Assembly (NCBI RefSeq): GCF_013408535.1
Contig: NZ_JACBZA010000001.1
Span: 4,486,850 to 4,550,849 of the forward strand
DNA from: Actinopolymorpha cephalotaxi
Lineage (GTDB): Bacteria; Actinomycetota; Actinomycetes; Propionibacteriales; Actinopolymorphaceae
Reading direction: 5' to 3'
Length of the DNA: 64,000 nucleotides
A program made the translations under genes and the position numbers. Of this stretch, positions 1-10,318 are shown piece by piece (the first letter of the stretch is position 1; every line of letters starts with the position of its first letter). Below the pieces are notes generated by a model, which had not been told where the DNA came from, searched no databases, and worked only from the letters and a program-made list of their open reading frames with translations.

Positions 1-2076
1 CCGATGGGCGAGAACGCACAGCTGAACGTCTCCACCACCACCTTCCCCGAGCCGACCACCCAACTCGGCCGGCACCCGATGCCCGGCGCCTCCGGTGACG
101 CGACGATCGCGGTCGCTCCGGACGGCAAGGTCTACGTCGGCACCTTCTACGAGGGGCGCCTGTTCCAGTGGGATCCCGCCACCGGCGCGATGACGAACCT
201 CGGCCGGGCGACGTCGGAGGCGACCTATCTGTACGGCCTGTCGGTCGCGGACGACGGGACGGTCTACGGCGGCTCCTACCCCGACGCGCACGCGTGGTCC
301 TTCAAGCCAGGCAACGGTTTCGCCGACCTCGGCCGCGTCACCGACGACCAGGACGTGAAGTACGCACGGTCCACTACGTACGACCCGGTCCACAACGCGC
401 TCTACGTCGGCACCGCACCGGTCGGCAAGGTCTTCCGGCTCGACCTCGCGACCGGGCAGACCAGCGAGATCCCGCTTGCCCCCAACGCGAAACCAGCTTC
501 TGCCGTCGCCGACCTGGACTACGCCGACGGCCAGATTCTGGTGAACCTCGACGGAATGCTGCGTGCCATCGACACGAACACCAACACCGAGGTGCCGGTC
601 GTGGACGGGGACACCGGCCAGGTGACCACCTCGTACCCGATGTCGGCGCGTGGGGTCTCCCCCGTCAGGCAAGGCGGGGTTTACACGAGCTCCGTCTACA
701 ACGGCGCGGTGCACGTCGTCCGCTACGACCTGGCCACCCACACCGTCAAACGGACCGGGATCACCTCACGGCGCGGAGCCCTCGTCGGCTACGGCTGGAA
801 CTCCGAGAACGGCCACGACGTGCTCTACGCGTTCGCGGGCAACTACTCCGGTGGCGGTTTCCGCTACGACATCGACTCCGGCGAGTCCGGCTCGCTGCAG
901 TACCAGATCACCGCGTCACCGTCGCCTCTGCAGCACGTCCTGCCCAACCACGATGGTTCCAAAGTGTTCGTGGACGCGTTCCTCAACGGCAACACCAGTG
1001 TGTACGACGTGGCCACCGGGACCTCCGCACCGATCGCCCGCGTCGGTCAGGTCGAGGACTGGACGTTGCACGACGGGACGGTGTTCGCCGGCACCTACCC
1101 CAACGGTTCACTCGTCGGCCTCCCCGAGGACACCGGCACACCCCTGACGACCTACACGAGACTGCAGGACACCGACAGCCAGATCAGGCCGATCGAGGCG
1201 AAGGAACACGACGGGAAGATCTGGTTCGGGACCGAGCCGGACTACGGCCTGCGCGGAGGGGCGATCGCCGTCCTCGACCCCGCGACGAAGGCCGTGGACG
1301 TCACCCGCAACGTCGTACCCGACCACACGATCGCGTCGCTGGCGTTCCTCGACGATTCCGTCTACGCGGGAACGTCCACGCAGGGCGGCACCGGCACCGT
1401 ACCCGCTCCTGGTGACGCCAGGCTCGTCCGCTGGGATCCCGCGACGAAGGCGGTGGTCCGCTCCGTCTCCCCCGTCGCCGGTGCCGGGTCGGTGAACGCG
1501 CTGACCGTCCACAACGGGCACCTGTACGGGCTGGCGGACGGCACGCTGTTCGAGGCGAACCCCGGGACCCTCGCGGTGACCAGATCCCTTCACCTGAACG
1601 TGAGTGGCGGCTTCGGCGCGAGTGGTGGCGAGCTGGTGTTCCACCCCAACGGCTACCTCTACGTGAGTGCGGGCAGCTCGATGGTGGTCGTCGACCCGCT
1701 GGCGTTCGTCCAGAAGACATCGGTCACAGCTGCCCAGCTCCGCCTGGAACTCTCCCCGGACCAGACGATGTGGACGCTCCTGCGACCCGACGGCTTCACG
1801 AACTTCCTTCACCTCGGCCGCTACACCCCGACGGCGACGAGGTGTCCCACGCCGGACACCCGCGGGTACGTGACGCTGAACGGCTCGACCACCACGGTGC
1901 GGAACCGCTTCCTGGAAACGGGATGCACCCTGCAGGACCTCCTCCTGCGGCGAACCGGCAGGGACGCGGACGTCCCGACGGTCAAGCCCTGGTTGGACCG
2001 TCTCATCGCGACCGGGCAACTCGGCACGACCGAGCGCGACCTGCTGTGGGCCGCGGTCAGGAACGACGGCCGCTGA
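1..2076 (+). CDS. Beta-propeller protein, 5' end cut by window
   Basis: The reading frame is open to the window edge; the first ATG is at base 4, but no signal peptide or ribosome binding site is visible, so the true start is probably upstream. About 690 residues are present. They show repeated units of the form APDGKVYVGTFYEGRLFQWD, TNLGR and DPATKAVVRS, with many Tyr-Val-Gly-Thr strands, as in seven-bladed PQQ/YncE-like propellers. The last ~45 residues are helical (PWLDRLIATGQLGTTERDLL) and look like a small C-terminal helical module of the kind seen on secreted actinobacterial proteins. A propeller fold is clear; a substrate or catalytic role is not. It converges with the DUF2252 gene 30 bp downstream. 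Confidence 0.7.
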   Translation, partial: PMGENAQLNVSTTTFPEPTTQLGRHPMPGASGDATIAVAPDGKVYVGTFYEGRLFQWDPATGAMTNLGRATSEATYLYGLSVADDGTVYGGSYPDAHAWSFKPGNGFADLGRVTDDQDVKYARSTTYDPVHNALYVGTAPVGKVFRLDLATGQTSEIPLAPNAKPASAVADLDYADGQILVNLDGMLRAIDTNTNTEVPVVDGDTGQVTTSYPMSARGVSPVRQGGVYTSSVYNGAVHVVRYDLATHTVKRTGITSRRGALVGYGWNSENGHDVLYAFAGNYSGGGFRYDIDSGESGSLQYQITASPSPLQHVLPNHDGSKVFVDAFLNGNTSVYDVATGTSAPIARVGQVEDWTLHDGTVFAGTYPNGSLVGLPEDTGTPLTTYTRLQDTDSQIRPIEAKEHDGKIWFGTEPDYGLRGGAIAVLDPATKAVDVTRNVVPDHTIASLAFLDDSVYAGTSTQGGTGTVPAPGDARLVRWDPATKAVVRSVSPVAGAGSVNALTVHNGHLYGLADGTLFEANPGTLAVTRSLHLNVSGGFGASGGELVFHPNGYLYVSAGSSMVVVDPLAFVQKTSVTAAQLRLELSPDQTMWTLLRPDGFTNFLHLGRYTPTATRCPTPDTRGYVTLNGSTTTVRNRFLETGCTLQDLLLRRTGRDADVPTVKPWLDRLIATGQLGTTERDLLWAAVRNDGR

Positions 2077-2106
2077 CCCCCGCGCGACCGCCAGTCCTCG
2101 CCGGAC

Positions 2107-3435
2107 TCAGTCGGCCGACGGGCCGACCCCCTCGATGTGGCCGCCGCGGAACGCGTCCACGAAGAGGGCGTGGTCGGCGCGGGCACGGGCGCCGTACTCC
2201 AGGCCGAACCTCACGATGTCGTCGACGAACTCCTCCGCCCGGTCACCGACGGCCGCCACGATCGCGTCCTCGGTCTGGCCCTCCACCAACGGAATGTCGC
2301 CCGCATCGACGTCGGCGACGCAGTGCACCTTGGCTGTCGCCCGGCCGAGGTGCACGAGGACCTCCTTGACCTCGTGCGGTTCGACGAGGGAGTCCCAGTC
2401 CAGGTCGCGCTCGTACGGCGAGACCTCCTGCACGACGAAGCCCGTCCCGTCGATCGCGGTCCAGCCCAGCCACGGATCCGACTGTGCCTGCAGAGCTCGC
2501 TGCGACACCGCCGTACGGTGTCCGTGGTGCTGGAAGTGCTCGCGTGCACGGGCGTCGTGGACCACTCTGCTCGGGGCGGCGACGTTGCCCTGCTTCATCG
2601 TGAGGACCACGTCGTTCTCCAGCGCCTGGGAGCTTCCCTCCACCAGGAGGTTGTACGCCGGAAGCCCGGCGCTGCCGATCCCGAAGCCGGTCTTCCCGAC
2701 GGCGTCCTTGAGCTCGTAGCTGATGCTCCCGAACCTCTTCGAACCCGGGATCGTCTCCCGATAGGCCGCGTAGGCCTCCTCGACCTTCGTGCGTTCCTCG
2801 GTGTCGAGAGTCCGTACGCCGGGACCCTTCCGGAAGCGCCGGTCGTAGTCCTCGACCACCGTGATGTCGTCGAGCAGTTCGATGCGGGTGGCGAGCTGCG
2901 CGTCCAGAAGCGCTGCCCGGATGGCGCCCTCCGCGGTGTCCAGCCGGATGGACCACTCGTGGTCACGGTCGGAGCGCACGAAGTAGTCCACCTGGTCGAG
3001 GTAGGCCCGCAGGTAGCCGCGGATGCCTTCCTCGATGTCGGCGTCGGACAGCGCCTTGGTCCAGCCGAGGACGGCGATGCTCGCGGCGAGCCTGCGCAGA
3101 TCCCAGGTGAAGGGACCGATGTAGGCTTCGTCGAAGTCGTTGACGTCGAAGACCAGGCTTCCGCGCCCGTCCATGTAGGTGCCGAAGTTCTCCGCGTGCA
3201 GGTCACCCTGGATCCACACCCGCCCGGCCTCGCCGGTGGCCCACGGGTCGTCCTGTTCGGCGACGTCGGCGTAGAAGAGGCAGGCCGTCCCGCGATAGAA
3301 CGCGAACGGGTCGGACGCCATCCGCCGGAAGCGTCTGCGGAACGCCTCCGGATCGGCCTCCATCAGGTCGGAGAAGGCGGTGTTCAGAACGTCGACGATG
3401 TGGGCGGTGCGGCGGTCTTCTGAGCCTGGGGACAT
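2107..3435 (-). CDS. DUF2252 family protein
   Basis: 442 residues, the usual length for DUF2252, an uncharacterised family with a kinase-like look. The conserved blocks are visible: RRRFRRMASDPFAFYRG near the N-terminus, then QGDLHAENFG and VFDVNDFDEA, which resemble the HGD..N and DFD/DFG elements of aminoglycoside phosphotransferase folds. The function is unknown; a small-molecule kinase role is inference. The gene is monocistronic and faces the propeller gene. The ATG has no Shine-Dalgarno sequence. Instead a TAGGTT box lies 8 nt upstream, suggesting a leaderless message. Confidence 0.88.
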   Translation of the reverse strand: MSPGSEDRRTAHIVDVLNTAFSDLMEADPEAFRRRFRRMASDPFAFYRGTACLFYADVAEQDDPWATGEAGRVWIQGDLHAENFGTYMDGRGSLVFDVNDFDEAYIGPFTWDLRRLAASIAVLGWTKALSDADIEEGIRGYLRAYLDQVDYFVRSDRDHEWSIRLDTAEGAIRAALLDAQLATRIELLDDITVVEDYDRRFRKGPGVRTLDTEERTKVEEAYAAYRETIPGSKRFGSISYELKDAVGKTGFGIGSAGLPAYNLLVEGSSQALENDVVLTMKQGNVAAPSRVVHDARAREHFQHHGHRTAVSQRALQAQSDPWLGWTAIDGTGFVVQEVSPYERDLDWDSLVEPHEVKEVLVHLGRATAKVHCVADVDAGDIPLVEGQTEDAIVAAVGDRAEEFVDDIVRFGLEYGARARADHALFVDAFRGGHIEGVGPSAD

Positions 3436-3869
3436 GGCCGGTCAACCTACCCGCAAAGGCCGCGCCGCGCAGAACTGCTCTGGTCGGCTCCCGGCTGGTC
3501 GGTAGGAGCAGGGGCCTGGTCTTTGCATGACACGCAACGTAGCTTGCGCGATACGAAAGATGGCGAAGGCCGTGCGGTGCGGGCGACGAGCACGCTGTAC
3601 GGATACCTCGAGACGCTCGGCACCGGCGGCGGCGAACAATCCGGTTGACGGGCCCGGACCGCCGCGGCAGGCTGGCCGGGACCTCGACCTGGTCCGAAAG
3701 CCCCGCGCCGTACACCGCGCGGGCTCCGTCGGCCGGTCGCCAGTGACGGAGTGGCAGCGGAAGGGGGTGGGCGCGTTGAGCCTGCCGATCATGCCCGCGC
3801 CACCGCCCCGACCGGTTCGCTGACCGCGCGGACGCACGACGGTGGCCCACGACTCCCGCGGAGCCCACC
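3436..3869. other. Divergent intergenic region, 434 bp
   Basis: This is the longest gene-free stretch in the window, between the divergent DUF2252 and HelY-like genes. I see no tRNA-like cloverleaf, no credible small gene and no strong repeat. A TTGACG hexamer at 3645-3650 with CAGGCT 17 bp further on is a weak candidate promoter towards the helicase. Short open frames here have poor codon statistics and were rejected. Confidence 0.5.
3444..3449 (-). promoter_or_regulatory. -10 box (TAGGTT) for DUF2252 gene
   Basis: TAGGTT on the minus strand ends 8 nt before the ATG and no ribosome binding site lies between, as in leaderless actinobacterial transcripts. No good -35 is seen. Confidence 0.4.
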
Positions 3870-6509
3870 TTGTCCGACCGGTCGATCTCGACTCCCCCGC
3901 ACACTCCCGAGCCTGCCGCCATCCCTCGCGTTCGTCGCGCGTTCCTCGACGACCTCGGCGTACGACCCGACCCGTTCCAGCTTCAGGCAATGGACGGCCT
4001 GGACGCCGGCCGGTCCGTTCTCGTGATGGCGCCGACCGGTGCGGGCAAGACGTTCGTCGCCGACTACGCGGTGGCGCGCAGTCTCGACGCCGGCACCACC
4101 GCCGTCTACACCACCCCGCTGAAGGCCCTCAGCAACCAGAAGTACCGCGACCTGTCCGCCCGCCTCGGCCCTGAACGCGTCGGGCTGATCACCGGGGACC
4201 GGACGGTCAACCCCGGTGCGCCTGTGCTCGTGGTCACCACCGAGGTGCTGCGGGCCATGCTGTACGAGGTACGCGGGGGCCGTCCCGGGCCGGGGGCGGC
4301 GGCACTGGACCGGCTCGGCGCCGTCGTACTCGACGAGTTCCACTACCTCCAGGACACCGATCGCGGCGCGGTCTGGGAGGAGGTGGTGATCAACACCCCG
4401 GCCGACGTGGCGCTGGTGTGCCTGTCCGCGACCATCCCGGACGTGGAACTCGTGCACGACTGGCTGACCCGGGTCCACGGCCCCACCGAACTCGTCGTCG
4501 CGGACCAGCGTCCGGTGCGGCTCAACCATCTTTACGCCGTCGACAACCTGCGCCGGACCGCGCCGATGCTGCTGCCGATCTTCGTCGACGGGCAGCTCAA
4601 CACGACCGCCGAACTCCTCGACGGCGCGCGGCGGGACACCCGGGGCGAGGGGCTGCGTGTCCGCGACCGGGACCGTCCCGTACCACCCACTCGGCACGAC
4701 CTGATCGCCCACCTGCGGGCGAACAACCTGCTGCCGGCGATCTGGTTCGTGCTGTCAAGGGCAGGTTGCGACGAGGCCGTCGCTGACTGCCTGGCAGGGG
4801 ATCTCCAGCTCACCACGGAAGCCGAGCGGGTACGCATCCGGAGCCTCGTCAGCCAGGCGCTCGCGCCCCTGTCCGGTGGGGAACTCCGCGCGATCGACGC
4901 CGCCGGCTGGCAGAACGCGCTGGAGGCCGGTGTCGCGGCCCACCACGGCGGCCTGGCACCGGTGCAGCGCGACGTCGTCGAGGCGGCGTTCGGCGAGGGG
5001 CTTGTCAAGGTCGCCTTTGCAACGGAGACCCTCGCCCTGGGCGTGAACCTCCCGGCCCGCACAGTGGTGATCGACCGCGTCGTGCGGGCGAGTGGCGAGG
5101 TGCTCGACGCGGGCGAGTTCGCCCAGCTCGCCGGCCGGGCAGGGAGGCGCGGCATCGACGAGGTGGGGCACGTGGTGGTGCCGTGGTCGCCGTACGTCCC
5201 GTTCCAGCGGGTGGGAGCGCTCGCCGGTGGTCACCTCGCGGCGATCCGGTCGGCGTTCCGGGTGACGCCCGCGATGGCGCTGAACCTCGTGCGTACGGGC
5301 ACCTTGGACGAGGCGCGGGCCACGGTGGAGTCGTCGCTGCGGCACCGCTGCGCCCTCGACCAGGCGGCGATCCTCGACGGCGATCTCGACGTACGTCAAT
5401 CCGAGCTTGCCGAGGTCGTCGAAGACCTCGCGGAGTTCGCCGAGCTTCCCGAGAACGGCGATCCCGATCCGGTCGCCGATCCTCACGGCGCGACCGAGCG
5501 CACCGATTCCGGCCGGGATCTCGCCGGACTTCGACCCGGGGATGTCGTCGTCGACACCGGACGTCCGGAGTACGGTCCGGCGGTCGTGCTGGCCGTCGGC
5601 ACCAAACGCGGGACCGTCTGCGTGGAGGCGATCCACAGCACGGGACGGCGTCTCCAGCTCACGCCGTCGACCCTGCGCGGCGGCCCTGCCGTCCTCCACC
5701 ACCTCGACCTGCCGGACTGGGAGCCCACCCAGCGCGGACACGCGAAACGGGCAGTGGACGCACTGGCTCTCCTCGACCTCCCGCTCGACGACCTCCGGCC
5801 GGCCACCACCCACGGACCGCGCCCCAAGCCGAAACAGGAACAGACCCGGCGACGCCTTGCCGTACGACGTGACCAGCTGACCGCCACCGTCGACGACCTG
5901 CAGACCTCGCTCATGGCGGCGAGAACCGGTGTCCGCACCGAGCTCGACCAGGTGCTCGCCCTGCTTCGCCGTCGCCGCCACCTTGTCAACCTGACCTTGA
6001 CACCGTCCGGCCAGGCGATCCGCCGGCTGTTCCACCCGTCCGGACTGCTGCTCGGCGAGTGTCTGGTGGCCGGTCTGCTGGACGACCTCGACCCCGCCTC
6101 GCTCGCCTCCGCCGCGTCGTGGTTCACCGCCCGCACTCGTCTCGGCGGCCCGGCGTCGACCGGCCTCGCATCGGCGGAGCTGACCCGGCGGTGGGAGACC
6201 GTCCGGGCCCTCACCCGGGACGTCCAGGCCGATGAGGTCGCCGAGGGACTGACCCCGACGCCGCATCCCGAACCCGCGCTCGGCGTGCCGGTTCATCGAT
6301 GGGCATCCGGTTCACCGCTGGACGTCGCGGTCGGCGGCACCGGTGTACTGGTCGGCGATGTCGTCCGCGAGATCCGCCAGGTGGCCGAACTCCTCGACCA
6401 GCTGACCACCGTGCCCGGCGGCCACCAGCGGGCCGCGGCGCAGGCGGTTGTCGCGTTACGTCGTGGCGCGATCGTCGCCGACGATGCTCAAGCCGTGAAG
6501 GAGAACTGA
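3870..6509 (+). CDS. helY: HelY/Ski2-like DEAD/DEAH-box RNA helicase
   Basis: 879 residues, matching actinobacterial HelY, a Ski2/Mtr4-like ATP-dependent helicase thought to act in RNA turnover. Walker A APTGAGKT is at residues 54-61, the DEFH (DExH) motif II at 155-158, the SAT motif III near 185 and motif VI (QLAGRAGRRG) near 420. The C-terminal half has a DSHCT-like domain rich in Arg and Leu. The start is TTG, supported by GGAG at 3860-3863 with a 6-nt gap; no ATG occurs until inside the helicase core. The stop codon directly abuts the GTG of the ABC exporter, so the two are co-transcribed, though a functional link is not obvious. Confidence 0.92.
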   Translation: MSDRSISTPPHTPEPAAIPRVRRAFLDDLGVRPDPFQLQAMDGLDAGRSVLVMAPTGAGKTFVADYAVARSLDAGTTAVYTTPLKALSNQKYRDLSARLGPERVGLITGDRTVNPGAPVLVVTTEVLRAMLYEVRGGRPGPGAAALDRLGAVVLDEFHYLQDTDRGAVWEEVVINTPADVALVCLSATIPDVELVHDWLTRVHGPTELVVADQRPVRLNHLYAVDNLRRTAPMLLPIFVDGQLNTTAELLDGARRDTRGEGLRVRDRDRPVPPTRHDLIAHLRANNLLPAIWFVLSRAGCDEAVADCLAGDLQLTTEAERVRIRSLVSQALAPLSGGELRAIDAAGWQNALEAGVAAHHGGLAPVQRDVVEAAFGEGLVKVAFATETLALGVNLPARTVVIDRVVRASGEVLDAGEFAQLAGRAGRRGIDEVGHVVVPWSPYVPFQRVGALAGGHLAAIRSAFRVTPAMALNLVRTGTLDEARATVESSLRHRCALDQAAILDGDLDVRQSELAEVVEDLAEFAELPENGDPDPVADPHGATERTDSGRDLAGLRPGDVVVDTGRPEYGPAVVLAVGTKRGTVCVEAIHSTGRRLQLTPSTLRGGPAVLHHLDLPDWEPTQRGHAKRAVDALALLDLPLDDLRPATTHGPRPKPKQEQTRRRLAVRRDQLTATVDDLQTSLMAARTGVRTELDQVLALLRRRRHLVNLTLTPSGQAIRRLFHPSGLLLGECLVAGLLDDLDPASLASAASWFTARTRLGGPASTGLASAELTRRWETVRALTRDVQADEVAEGLTPTPHPEPALGVPVHRWASGSPLDVAVGGTGVLVGDVVREIRQVAELLDQLTTVPGGHQRAAAQAVVALRRGAIVADDAQAVKEN

Positions 6510-8237
6510 GTGTTCGTTCGGTTCTCCGTACTCCTGCGGCTTCTGCCCTTCCTCGCCGGTCAGCGGTCCAGGCTCGCGCTCTACCTCACCTTGTTGCTGA
6601 CGTCGGCTCTGCTGGCGGTGGTGGTCCCGCTGACCTTCCAGCGCGTCGTCGACGACGGGCTGGCGGCGGGTGCCACCGGGGTCGCGTTGGCGTGGACCGG
6701 GGTCGCGCTGGCACTCGGCCTGGTGGCGGCCGGGGCCGGCGCGGTCGCGAACGCCAGCGGGGCCGAAGTCGGTGGCAGGATCGTCGAGGCTCTGCGGGTG
6801 AAGCTGTTCGAGCAGATCATCGCCCAGCCGTACGCCTTCCATGCACAGTCCAAGGCCGGCGCCGTGGTCTCCCGGTTGACGCGCAGCCCCAGAGCCGCCC
6901 AGAACCTCATCCAGGCGATCTTCGGCACCCTCGTCGGCCAGGGAGTGCTGTTGGTGCTGGCCTTGGGCGCACTGGCCAGGCTCAGCCTGGCCGCGACCCT
7001 CGTGGTGCTCGCCGTGGCGCCGATGTTCCTGCTCCCCTTCCGGATGTTCAACCGGCGCCTGTTCGCGGCGGGCCACGAGGGCACTGTCGCTGCCGGCGAG
7101 GCCGAACACTTCCTCACCGAACGCCTCAATGTGGAAGGCGCGGTGAGCCGTCACCTGCTCCACTCCCACCCGGCCGAGTCCGCGGCCTACGTCGCCCTGG
7201 CGGCCAGGATCCGGGCGGCCATGGTCGCCCGCAACGCCGGCTTCTACGGCGCGCAGTTCTTCACCTCGGCGCTGGCCGCGCTCGGGGTGGCCGGTGCCTA
7301 CGCCGCCGGTGCCCTGCAGGGCGCGACGGTCGGGCAGATCGTCGCCATGGCCGCCCTGGTGAAGCTGGTCTATGACCCGCTCGTGCAGTTCGGCATCCAG
7401 GGGCTGAGCCTGAGTGACGGCATCATCGAACTGGAACGGATGTTCGCGGTACTGGACCTGCCGGTGCCCCGCCGGGCGGGCGAGCAGACGTTGGACGCAC
7501 CGGCGAGGCGGATGACGTTCGGGCAGGTGTGGTTCCGGCATCCGGCACCCGGAACGGCGACCCTGCCCGATCTCGCCGCGGAGTCCGCGGCCGCGCGCGA
7601 GCAGGACTGGGCGGTGGCCGGCCTCTCGTTCTCCCTGGTGCCCGGCGGCACGACGGCGCTCGTCGGTGCCAGCGGCGCCGGGAAGTCCACCACGGCGCTG
7701 CTCGCCGTCGGTGTTCACCAGCCGAGCCGCGGCCGGATCCGGATCAACGACGTCGACCTCGCCGACCTGTCCCCTGCTGCGCGGCACCGGGCGGTCGGCA
7801 TGGTGACCCAGGACGTGTTCGTCCTGCACGCCAGTCTGCGCGCCAACCTCACCGTGGCGCGGCCGGAGGCGACCGACGAGCAGATCACCGAGGCTCTGCG
7901 CCGCGCCCAGCTCGCCGCCCTGATCGACACCCTGCCGCAGGGACTCGACACCACGGTCGGGGACCGCGGCTTCCGGCTGTCCGGCGGGGAACGCCAGCGG
8001 CTCAGTCTCGCCCGGCTGTTCCTGGCCGATCCCGACATCGTCATCCTGGACGAAGCCACCGCCCACCTGGACACGCTGACAGAGGCCGCTCTCCACGAGG
8101 CGATGACGCATCATCTGGCCGGTCGCACCATGCTGGTCATCGCCCACCGGACGAGCACCATCGAGAACGCCGACCAGACCGTCCGGCTCGACCGCGGCCG
8201 CGTCGCCGGGATCGAGTCCGCCGTCGCCGGGTCGTAG
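6510..8237 (+). CDS. ABC exporter, fused membrane and ATPase domains
   Basis: 575 residues: an N-terminal six-helix exporter domain (about 1-320) followed by a nucleotide-binding domain with Walker [10 protein letters not shown], signature LSGGERQR, Walker [10 protein letters not shown] and an H-loop (IAHR). This is the half-transporter layout, working as a homodimer or with a partner not seen here. The GTG start follows the helicase stop with no gap, so translation is probably coupled. The substrate is unknown; lipid, drug or peptide export are all possible. It converges with the DUF222-HNH gene, 22 bp away. Confidence 0.9.
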   Translation: MFVRFSVLLRLLPFLAGQRSRLALYLTLLLTSALLAVVVPLTFQRVVDDGLAAGATGVALAWTGVALALGLVAAGAGAVANASGAEVGGRIVEALRVKLFEQIIAQPYAFHAQSKAGAVVSRLTRSPRAAQNLIQAIFGTLVGQGVLLVLALGALARLSLAATLVVLAVAPMFLLPFRMFNRRLFAAGHEGTVAAGEAEHFLTERLNVEGAVSRHLLHSHPAESAAYVALAARIRAAMVARNAGFYGAQFFTSALAALGVAGAYAAGALQGATVGQIVAMAALVKLVYDPLVQFGIQGLSLSDGIIELERMFAVLDLPVPRRAGEQTLDAPARRMTFGQVWFRHPAPGTATLPDLAAESAAAREQDWAVAGLSFSLVPGGTTALVGASGAGKSTTALLAVGVHQPSRGRIRINDVDLADLSPAARHRAVGMVTQDVFVLHASLRANLTVARPEATDEQITEALRRAQLAALIDTLPQGLDTTVGDRGFRLSGGERQRLSLARLFLADPDIVILDEATAHLDTLTEAALHEAMTHHLAGRTMLVIAHRTSTIENADQTVRLDRGRVAGIESAVAGS

Positions 8238-8259
8238 TCGCGGTCGCAAAGACCTGGCT

Positions 8260-10128
8260 TCAGAACGGCGGAAGGTCGTCGTCGGCCGACCTCGCTGCCG
8301 TGGCGGCCACCGGTTCGTCGACGACCGGGTCGGTGAGGGAGGGTGCTCGGCTGAGGTAGTGCCGGCTGAAGGGGTCGGTGAGGATGTGCTCACCGGGACC
8401 GGTCTGCTGGAGCTTCCAGTCCCGCTCGGTTTTCGCCTTGTGGTGGCGAGGACACAGCGGCGCGATGTTGTCCACGGAGGTTTCCCCGCCGTCTTGATGT
8501 TCGGTGTTGTGGTCGAGGTGACAGGTCGCGGCGGGGCGTCTGCAGGTGGTCCACACGCACCGCTGGTCGCGAGCATGGACCAGCTCTGCCTGCAGTCCGC
8601 GCAGGAACCTCGCCGGTATCGGATGCAGGTGGAGCAGCCGCCCGGTGACCGGATGCGTGACCCCGACACTGAACCTGGCTTCGGGGTTGGTGAGGTTGTT
8701 CGCCACGACGCGTTCGGCGACCTCGGTGATGACCGGTCCGAACCCGCCCAGCTCACCTGGCCGGGTCGAGAGTCCCATGAGCGTGGTCAACGGGATGTTC
8801 AGCTGGATCTTGGCGCGCGTTCGTATAGGCCCCCAGCTCGGCTGCGAGGACGACCAGGGCGGCCGCGGTGGTGTCGGATCGTCCACAAGCGGGTCGGTCG
8901 GCTCGTCGGGCCGGCGGTTCTGCTGCGGGATCTGCCCCGCAGCAGGATGACCGGCGGCCGGAGCGGCACCGTCGGCGGTAGTCGTCTCCTCGGTGGCTGC
9001 TTCCTTTCCGGCTTCATGTGCGGCGGTGTCGTGGACGGTCGAGCAGTTGCAGGGGGTGTAGTGCGCCGTGACGTTCGCAGTCCCGGCCGGAGCGCAGTCC
9101 CCGCAGTCACAGTGGGCTTCGTGCTGGTCGTGGTCGGGGAACCTGTGAATGGCACACGAACCCTGCTCGCCACGCTCCCCTGAGGCGTCACCCTCCGCGT
9201 TGCACGGCTCAGTATCCCGCGGCATCTCGTCCGGCTCGGCCTCGTCCTGTCCGGCCTCGTCTTGCGCCTGGCCTTGATCGGCGTGATTGTCGGTGTCTAT
9301 GGGGGCGGAGCAGTCGACGATGTCGGCCATGCCGGTCAGCAGGGACGCGGCGACGTCCGCACGCAGCTGGCTGAGCTTGCGCGGGTCGCCGCTGGACTTC
9401 ACCGCGCGGGCGATGGCGTCGATGTAGCCGTACGCCTCAGCAGCCTGATCGGCCGACAGACCACGCACGGCCAGGTCGGCGACACCATCGACAGCCGGCC
9501 AGATCGCGACGTTCCGCCCGGTCCGCGCCTCCCGGTGGCGCTTCGCCGCGGCGTCGGGGTCGGCCTTGAGGACCTCCGCCTCCACCTTCGCGCGCAACAA
9601 CCCACCCCGCAGTTGGAGCACCTTCGGAAACAGGGCGGCCTCGATCGCATCCCACAGGCCGGGCTTGGCGTCGGCGACCCGGTCCACGATGACGCGGACC
9701 TCGTCGAACTCCAGAAGTCCGCCGGCCAACGCGTCACGCACCCGCGGCAGCCTAGGCAGCACGGTCGCTATTGCCACGTACTGGGAGGCGCGGTAGGCGG
9801 TCCACCCCAGCAACGGCTCCAGGAGCACGGGGGTCATCGAGTCCGCGGTGAACCTGCGCCCGGCAGAATCGGTACGCATATCGGGATCGGCGTGGGCGAG
9901 TTCGTTCACCCCCGTCAAACAGCGGGACTCCGCCCAGCAGACCAGCCGCCGTGTCCCCTTGACGTACTCCTCCAACTCCCACCCGTCACACGCATCCAGG
10001 TCGACCGAGGCGACCGCCGCCGCCAACTCCGGCCCACCCGGCAGATCCTCAAACCCGGCGGGCAGCACCCCGCGAGGACCGGGCTCGCCGCCCAGGTCCT
10101 CGCCGAAGCACTCACCGCCGTCGCTCAT
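8260..10128 (-). CDS. DUF222 and HNH endonuclease domain protein (13E12 type)
   Basis: 622 residues. An N-terminal DUF222 region (about 20-250) is followed by an acidic, low-complexity linker rich in Asp, Glu, Gln and Cys, and then a C-terminal HNH nuclease (CVWTTCRRPA, then CHLDHNTEHQDGG and LCPRHHKAKTERDW). This is the actinobacterial 13E12 repeat family, often present in many copies and suspected of mobility. The frame extends another 276 codons upstream, but that part is antisense to the DinB-like gene and has no coding character. The ATG at 10128 is preceded by TAGACT 7 nt upstream and no ribosome binding site, supporting this start. The role is unknown. Confidence 0.88.
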   Translation of the reverse strand: MSDGGECFGEDLGGEPGPRGVLPAGFEDLPGGPELAAAVASVDLDACDGWELEEYVKGTRRLVCWAESRCLTGVNELAHADPDMRTDSAGRRFTADSMTPVLLEPLLGWTAYRASQYVAIATVLPRLPRVRDALAGGLLEFDEVRVIVDRVADAKPGLWDAIEAALFPKVLQLRGGLLRAKVEAEVLKADPDAAAKRHREARTGRNVAIWPAVDGVADLAVRGLSADQAAEAYGYIDAIARAVKSSGDPRKLSQLRADVAASLLTGMADIVDCSAPIDTDNHADQGQAQDEAGQDEAEPDEMPRDTEPCNAEGDASGERGEQGSCAIHRFPDHDQHEAHCDCGDCAPAGTANVTAHYTPCNCSTVHDTAAHEAGKEAATEETTTADGAAPAAGHPAAGQIPQQNRRPDEPTDPLVDDPTPPRPPWSSSQPSWGPIRTRAKIQLNIPLTTLMGLSTRPGELGGFGPVITEVAERVVANNLTNPEARFSVGVTHPVTGRLLHLHPIPARFLRGLQAELVHARDQRCVWTTCRRPAATCHLDHNTEHQDGGETSVDNIAPLCPRHHKAKTERDWKLQQTGPGEHILTDPFSRHYLSRAPSLTDPVVDEPVAATAARSADDDLPPF

Positions 10129-10135
10129 GCGTTCG

Positions 10136-10141
10136 AGTCTA
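10136..10141 (-). promoter_or_regulatory. -10 box (TAGACT) for DUF222-HNH gene
   Basis: TAGACT lies 7 nt upstream of the ATG on the minus strand, a leaderless-type arrangement. It is the main reason for choosing the 10128 start over the longer open frame. Confidence 0.45.
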
Positions 10142-10306
10142 CCGAACAAGATCGCCTTTGTTCGTAGGAAACCCCTTACCCACAAGAAAGAATCGACGTC
10201 AATCGCGTCTTGCGTCTCCAGAAACTGCGCGGCCGGCTGACCGTGTGCGAGTCGTACGGTCGGCGATGAGAGCACTGAACGCTGGCGGGACGTCGGCAGG
10301 CGGGGG

Positions 10307-10312
10307 TACGGT
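10307..10312 (+). promoter_or_regulatory. -10 box (TACGGT) for DinB-like gene
   Basis: TACGGT ends 6 nt before the GTG start and no ribosome binding site is present, consistent with a leaderless transcript. Confidence 0.4.
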
Positions 10313-10318
10313 CTGGCC

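Noticed and set aside
6456-8756. A 766-codon open frame on the minus strand across the ABC exporter and the DUF222-HNH region
   Set aside because: Antisense to the exporter's Walker motifs, and in another frame of the HNH gene at its other end.
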